Assembly: GCA_003116875.1 (NCBI GenBank)
Contig: BCKT01000005.1
Location: 1,116,001 to 1,180,000 of the forward strand
DNA from: Takashimella koratensis
Taxonomy: Eukaryota > Basidiomycota > Tremellomycetes > Trichosporonales > Tetragoniomycetaceae
Reading direction: 5' to 3'
DNA: 64,000 bases
In this document: one piece after another, positions 58,578 to 64,000 of the stretch
How positions within the stretch are numbered: position 1 is the stretch's first letter
Layout of the letters: every line of letters begins with the position of its first letter
Position numbers and translations under genes: made by a program
Notes under the pieces: generated by a model
Databases searched by the model: none
What the model saw: the letters and a program-made list of their open reading frames with translations, nothing else
What the model was told of the DNA's origin: nothing

Positions 58578-60073
58578 ATGCCGGTCGCTCAGAAATTCGT
58601 GAGCAGCTCATCCACCGAGACCTACCTCCCATCTTTCCAAACCTTCCTTTGCTTCTCGCCGTTCTCATCTCCTCTTCCCCCCTCCTTCTTCCTCTCCCCA
58701 ACTCTTTCCTCCCTATCCCTCTCCTCCTCCTCCATCGATTGAGTCTGATGCTGACCTTTGTTGTCGGTACCAGCGCCCGCCAAAAACAGTCACCAAGTCC
58801 GTGATCGCGACGAAGCCGACTACGGCGCCATTGCAGACGAACACGTCCTCCGCTACTCTATCCATCACCCAGCAACAGACCTTGGTACTTACCCGCGTCC
58901 TGCTCGAGAGCAGTATCTCCCTCATCGCTTACAGCCGGTACGTCAGTCGCCTCCCCTCAAGCAACACCAACATCTGACAATCCTCCAGCGAGCTCCTGCA
59001 TGAGGACTTGTTCCGCTTCCTAACCTTCCCAGACATGGTTGAAGAAAAAACCAAAGGTTGGAGAGAAGGGGGTGCTAGTGGAACAGCCTATCAAGAATTT
59101 GAAGGAACCCATGCTTCTCAAGCTTCTCAAAACTCTCAGCAATTTCAAGTCCCCAATATCCGACCTATAAATTCCGCCAACGGTGATCAACTACTCGCAC
59201 ATATCGTGAGTCATCGGGGTACAGAGACAAAGCTAAACATTTCAGGATGAAGGTATTATGGACGCTGTGGAGAAAAAATTCCTCGAGCGAATGGACTTTG
59301 TCATCTTGTCGGTAAGTGTCTCACTGCACCTAGCCTAATCATCACCTCGCTGATCTGGTAGGCCTCGTCTGGTACCTCGATTGAGCCTATCGAGTCCTAC
59401 ACCTTCACCTTCTCCTACGACTCAAAGGGTCCCATTGTCTCAATGTCTTCCTCCCAAGCCTCAACAACTCCTAGGACCAACTCCTCGATCAAGCTCAACA
59501 ACGTACCAGACTCTTTCAACGCTGCCGGAAGGTCGGTGAGAAGCTTTTTGCGCTCCTTCTCGACAGACTTGCAGGGAATGGAACCTTTACCAGGTATGGG
59601 AGAGATGGAGCAAGGAGCTGAGATAGCCGATGCTGATATTGTCATAGCCGCTCAAAGATTCCTGGATTTCAAACTCGTGTTCAATGCCTCCACCCCAGTT
59701 GGGTATGTGCTTTGCGCGCGGTGAGGTAGACAGATCGTTGACGGCATTCAGGTACAAGCCACCTTCGTTCACCGCGAGCGCGCTCAAGGATGCGCTTCCA
59801 GAGCCAGAGGAGGATAACAACGCCCGTAATGTCCAAATCGGTTCAATGTCGTGAGTACGGTTGGGGGTGCCTGAGCTTCTGTGGCTGACCGACTTTAGCG
59901 TCGCGATACGCTCGACCAGGGCGAAACGCAAGTTGGAGGACAGCCAGGTTGACGAAAGCATCATTGAGGCGAGTTTAAGCGATGTGCGGCTGGTGAGCGT
60001 CAGACTCTCCCGGCAGAAACACGCAGTGGCTGACAAGCTGCAGCCGAGACTCGGAAAGAAATCGCGTCCATGA
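58578..60073 (+). CDS. HORMA-domain protein, Hop1-like
   Basis: Likely meiotic chromosome-axis protein. A 7-codon first exon (MPVAQKF) is joined across a 175-nt pyrimidine-rich intron to RPPKTVTKSV. The HORMA core follows: ITQQQTLVLTRVLLESSISL, IAYSRELLHEDLFRFLTFPD, then after an insert DEGIMDAVEKKFLERMDFVI and IEPIESYTFTFSY. Another HORMA strand is ALKDALPEPEE. The C-terminus is basic (RAKRKLEDSQ, PRLGKKSRP). Spliced length is about 390 residues. The PHD/zinc-finger of yeast Hop1 is not visible, so it may be a HORMAD-like or shortened Hop1. Mad2/Rev7 are much smaller and less likely. Confidence 0.75.
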
Positions 60074-60230
60074 TGGACGTGACACGCAGTTGCGTCTCAG
60101 TAGTGGTAGACACGAGTAGCTGTTGATGGTAGTGTACATTTGTGATTCAAGTAAGACGATACGTTACGATTACAGTATGACCTCGGCATGACCAAGACTT
60201 TTTCAAATGTATATACGACCCCTTCCCGAT

Positions 60231-62399
60231 TCATGTCGACTGGATAGAACGTGCACTTGCGTTCTGACCCTTTGCCAAACTTGGTCCAAGTTTTGCGCTC
60301 CTCGTCCCAAACTGCATAGCGCGTTTTACCCTCCCTGCTGAGATCAAAAGTCCACACTCGGCTGCTGCAAGCCTCAACAACCGTTTATCGCCAGTCCCTG
60401 GTGAAAGACGGAGGTCGCATTTCGTAGACGCCGGTAAGGAAGAGAGGTAGGTGACGAATTCAAGGTCAAGGTAAGGGTATCGAGCGTCTCGAGCGTGCGA
60501 AGATAAGATTCGGTCGTCTCGAGATAAATTACGGGTCGGGAGTCGTGTCAAATCTAATTGAAGCTGAAGCGTTGCTAAGTATTTCGATAGCCAAAGATGG
60601 GAGTTTGGGAGCTTACCTCGTCAACAAGAGCCTGGTGGTCGCCTCGTTCATACGCTTTTCGATGTCTTCCGTACCCGCCTAGCTGCCTTCAAAGGGTCAA
60701 CGCAAGAAGAGATACGCCAGAGGAGCTGGTAAACTTACTCGTCTGCGCCGAGTCCAGAGATGTAGACTTTGGAAGTCACGTGATGATCTTTCCATCCTGT
60801 CTCAGTTTGAACCTTGCCGATACCCCTCGATGCAAAGTACAGCGGAAACGCCAGTGACTACTCAGTCAGAACTTGTTATCCTAGGGTCGGAGCTCACCAA
60901 GTCCATCTCTGGTACAAGTATCAGCGATAAACTCATTCAAAAAGGACCAGAGCAGATTTTCGACTCACCCGAATCGCAAGGATACATGAGGTCCACGACA
61001 TTTTGTCTATGCGCCATACCCTCCTTCATATCGGATCAGCACCGACATCAGAATGAAGCGTTTGAGCCGTGGAGATAGGAGCGTACCTGTTGCGGTATGT
61101 TAATCTCAACCAGCTCGAACCTCCGACCGTGACATGCTTGGCGAAGCTCGGCTGTTGCTTGTCGGGCTGAGAGGCGGTCGGGGACATCAAAGTTCTCCGA
61201 GGCGTAGCCGAAAGCGACGTTAACGAGCTCGATCGGTTCGTCGATGGGCACAAAGCTGTTCAGAGTTTGGTGAGCCAAAGATTGGCGTAAAAAAGCGGAC
61301 CTTGGGCTTACCGATGGGTCAAACAAGCTAGGAGTGTACAATCTACGCCTCCTGAGAAAAGAACAGCGACTCGAGCGTATCTGAGATTAGCTATGCACAA
61401 GGACGAGGGTACTCACCCTTTGAGTGGGGGTGGGATATTCTCCACTCGCCGTCGGACACTTGCACTAAGCTTGTCGATAAAGGTCGCAACGTCGAAATCC
61501 TCATTGTCCACATCCTTGGCGTCGATCGTCTCCCATGGCTGAGACGTCAATGAAGAACGGACGTATAAGACTCACCCAACGAGACGAAGATTTTCTCATA
61601 TCGATCGCTTGTCCAAAATCGAGGTTCTATGAGATCAGCAATGACGTGCCTGAGTTCAACCTACGCCTTGATTGTCCAGAGCCAAGTCATTTAGCTGCAG
61701 CATTCCGTACTCTCCACCTCCCAGCGCCCGGAACTCCAGCCCCGCCTGCCTCGCCTCTCGACTCGTCGCTGAAGCCAAGAAGAGTTGTCCATTTTTCGTA
61801 TGTAATTGAAGCGAGCGACGGGACAGTGGATCGACAGCGAAAGTTAGTTCGTTAGTCTCTAGCTGTAACTGATCAGCACCGGATCCTATGTCTGCCTCCA
61901 GCGTCCTGTACTCACATCGAAGAAGATGAATGCAAAGCTATCCTCATGTCAGCTTCAACACAGGAGGTAGCCAACCATCCTGGACCTTTACTCACGGCCC
62001 CTCAATCTCCGACAAGACATCTTCTATATCGTGTCCAGCTTGTAACCGCCTAGCGAGAGCTCTCGTATCGTTCCCTCCATCTTTGTCCACGTCCAGTCCA
62101 CTAAACGCCTGCCCATTCCATCCCAGCACACCACGCGTCGTTACTATAGGCTGCGGAGTCAATGCCCCTCTCAGACCGAGGACGCTGACGGACAGAGTTA
62201 GGCAGAGGTACCCCGCTGGAACAGGGATGATGCGTGAATAGACACCCGAGGCATCAGGACCTCGACGTGCGGACGTCGCTCGGAGCGAGTCTAGAATCGA
62301 GGGGTCGGTGTCATGGGGAAGAGTGGGAGATAGGGCCGAGTCGGTGCCGAGGTCTTGTAAAGAGTGTAGCAGACTGATGGATAAGGTGAGGCCGCACAT
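60231..62399 (-). CDS. Asparagine synthetase domain-containing protein (ASNSD1-like)
   Basis: Class II glutamine-amidotransferase plus asparagine-synthetase-like domain. The start at 62399 gives MCGLTLSISLL, with the N-terminal nucleophile Cys2 and ATSARRGPDASG (oxyanion/substrate loop). WNGQAFSGLDV follows; later come NSFVPIDEPIELVNVAFG of the ATP-pyrophosphatase half, RDARYPYLDLEFVTYL and the C-terminal VKRAMQFGTRSAKL, which marks the ASNSD1 group rather than true asparagine synthetase. The stop at 60231 is chosen because this frame keeps the MQFGTRSAK motif. Several introns between 60,500 and 62,000 were only partly resolved. Function is uncharacterised in fungi. Confidence 0.82.
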
Positions 62400-62442
62400 G
62401 CAAGTGTGCTCGAGAGGGTTGAAGCAGAAAACAGCGAGTGCA

Positions 62443-62862
62443 TCAGAAATCTGAAATCAGATGTTGCAGAGCCAGGGAGGGATATACGGATGTAGGCTGA
62501 AGAGTTGTCCCCGTCCAGTAGATTCAGATGGTGCAACTATGCAGTGTCGGCAGGTACCATCTTCAGCCGCGGGTACGCTTCAGCATACATATGAATGTGT
62601 ATAATCCATCATATGTGCAACTCACATCGCAGTCAGCTGAGAGGTCGGTTTGATCCTTCAAAGGCCATGCACCCTTCACACTTCGGTAAGGTGTTAGCAG
62701 TTGTGGACGTCATGTCATTGGCGTCGGCATTACCATTGGCAGTCGTAATAGTACCATAGTCTCTGTACCCTGGGCTGTATTGGATTCCGTCGAGGTTGTT
62801 GAAGCCATGGCTGCCTCGTTGAGTGGATCAGTGACAACCTCAGACGGAACCTCAGACGGCAT
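62443..62862 (-). CDS. Possible small gene or upstream ORF before ASNSD1
   Basis: Spliced reading from ATG 62862: MPSEVPSEVVTDPLNEAAMA in exon 1, an intron starting GTAATG with a strong CTAAC branch point and ending AAG, a 16-codon exon (GAWPLKDQTDLSADCD), an intron starting GTGAGT and ending CATAG, then LHHLNLLDGDNSSAYI. A short 37-nt final intron would lead to a stop at 62443; without it the frame runs into the ASNSD1 start region. The product is about 77 residues. Splice signals are good, but no family is recognised. It could be an independent small protein or a leader ORF of the ASNSD1 transcript. Confidence 0.4.
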
Positions 62863-64000
62863 GATGATTGCTCAAGTGGTCAGTTGTCCAAGCTTTCTGC
62901 CTTGGTAGCAGTCCACTGTTGTATTTGAATCGACCATCGCAGACTCAAATACGCTATGACGTGACGGCTTGGAATGAGATTGAAATGAGATTCTGCTTGC
63001 TCAATACCTAGCGTGAGTTGTATTGATTGACTGCCGCTGTGTTTCAGATTATGATACGCGATAGCCTGAAAGGCGAATGACCATGAGATTGGACATGAAC
63101 TTGGAGCGTACGCGATCGAGGATGGGCCAGTGGAGAAGACGCGACGGACTGAATGGGCGCGGAAGATGAGATTACATTACATTTCATGCCGAGACGACAG
63201 AGACGGTGAGCAGGCTGCAGCACAAGGCGATGACAGCATGGGCGTTGGGATTAGGGGACAGGAGGATTGCCCGATTGAGTAGTTTGTGACCGGCAAAGGG
63301 GGAGGGATTAGGAAGAGGGACAAGGAACTGTAATCCCCCCGGGTGAACGGGGGTTTAGAGGATTAGGAAACGGGCAAAAGGGGATTATGTAATCACCACC
63401 AAGAGAAAGCAATCAGGCGAAAATCAAGAAAATCAGTCACGACGCGTCGGTGGACTTGGACTTGCCGCTTTGGGCAGAAATCTCTCCCCCCCCCCCCGCG
63501 TCTGCTTTTTCTGCTCTCTTTGCACCTGGATGTGTCCCTCCCTACTCCTGGACGGTACGGTACCACCAGCCAGCGCCTCCTCTTGGCTCGTTTGACCACT
63601 CCCTCACTCCTCCCACTCCCCACTCCCACTCTGCCACCCTCGATCGTCCGTCTCATCCTCTTCTCATTCTCCAATCCTTGTCCATTCTCTCATCTCTTCA
63701 TCCTCCATCGTCGTCGCTCACCCCCTCCTCGACACCATATCCACAATCCATCGACCGCCCCACGCCCTGTAGCAAGCCTCGCGTCGCTCACTCACCGGCC
63801 TCGCTCATTTTCACCCCTTTTCCCCCTCTCCCTTTTTTTTTCGTCCCATCCAACGCGACGACCATCGCCAGCCAAGATTGAAAGTCTTCAGATTCGACGC
63901 GTCCATTCAACCATTCCTCATTCCTGAATCCATCACGACTCGACTCTCACGCTCTGCATACCCGTCTCGACCATCGCCTTTCCGTCTCTGCATCACCTCT
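62863..64000. promoter_or_regulatory. Intergenic/promoter region of a gene beyond the right edge
   Basis: 1.1 kb without a supported gene. The left part has a cluster of GGATTA/TAATCC motifs (63248-63394). From about 63,480 rightwards the plus strand is strongly pyrimidine-rich (CTCATCC, CTCCCAC, TTTTTTTTTCG), as in the leaders of other plus-strand genes here, so a start codon probably lies just past 64,000. Confidence 0.5.
63248..63394. promoter_or_regulatory. Cluster of GGATTA/TAATCC motifs
   Basis: GGATTAGG at 63248-63255, 63305-63312 and 63360-63367, TAATCC (inverted) at 63331-63336, and GGATTATGTAATC at 63382-63394. Five to six occurrences within 147 bp suggest a homotypic transcription-factor site cluster. 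Confidence 0.4.

Noticed and set aside
61535..61855. Plus-strand frame with a KEOPS Pcc1-like look (NLRLDCPEPSHLAAAFRTL)
   Set aside because: It is antisense to an ASNSD1 exon that reads sensibly on the minus strand, and it is unsupported by splice signals.

Overview
This is nuclear DNA of a fungus, most likely a basidiomycete yeast of the Tremellomycetes (Cryptococcus/Tremella side). Genes are intron-dense, with introns of about 35-65 nt, GT-AG borders and CTGAC/CTAAC-like branch points. Intergenic regions are short and strands alternate. The gene set includes a CAP10/GT90 glycosyltransferase, a BIM1-like copper-binding GPI protein and a DUF4211 protein, a combination familiar from Cryptococcus relatives. 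Genus and species cannot be read from the sequence. Three N bases (6825, 6828, 44555) show it is a draft assembly. Exon joins were made by eye from splice signals and family motifs.

Layout. 1-2440 is AT-richer, has no convincing gene and carries an unidentified short repeat family (core AGTAGTGCTCTG). 2536-20091: UTP18, a RecJ-like DHH phosphoesterase, a LaeA-like methyltransferase built from micro-exons, an acyl-CoA dehydrogenase, DNA polymerase delta (POL3), tRNA-splicing endonuclease subunit SEN54 and a GT90 glycosyltransferase. 20711-30739: cofactor-independent phosphoglycerate mutase, CHS7 chitin synthase chaperone, a 3-hydroxyacid (L-threonate-like) dehydrogenase, a BIM1-like protein and a DUF4211 protein. 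30899-38584: phosphoserine aminotransferase, mitochondrial release factor 1, a histidine phosphatase, ALG7, a TTC1-like TPR protein and an intron-containing tRNA-Ser(AGA). 39099-49699: two orphan genes, a WD40 protein, a metaxin/SAM37-like protein, EDE1, an Hsp31/DJ-1 protein and a small ubiquitin-like-domain protein that only appears after splicing. 50354-62862: a D-2-hydroxyglutarate/D-lactate dehydrogenase, glucose-6-phosphate isomerase, a choline-transporter-like (PNS1) protein, a Hop1-like HORMA protein and an ASNSD1-type asparagine synthetase-domain protein with a possible small gene just upstream. 62863-64000 looks like promoter and leader of a gene beyond the right edge.

The genes are mostly unrelated housekeeping functions, not a pathway cluster. 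Shared themes are coincidental: two glycolytic enzymes (PGI, iPGM), cell wall/secretory functions (CHS7, GT90, ALG7, BIM1), nucleic-acid metabolism (POL3, SEN54, UTP18, DHH protein, HORMA) and mitochondrial functions (ACAD, MRF1, SAM37, D2HGDH). A recurring architectural feature is tail-to-tail pairs with almost no space between stop codons (1, 5 and 14 bp). I found no CRISPR array, no intact transposon and no clear prokaryote-type defence or mobile system.
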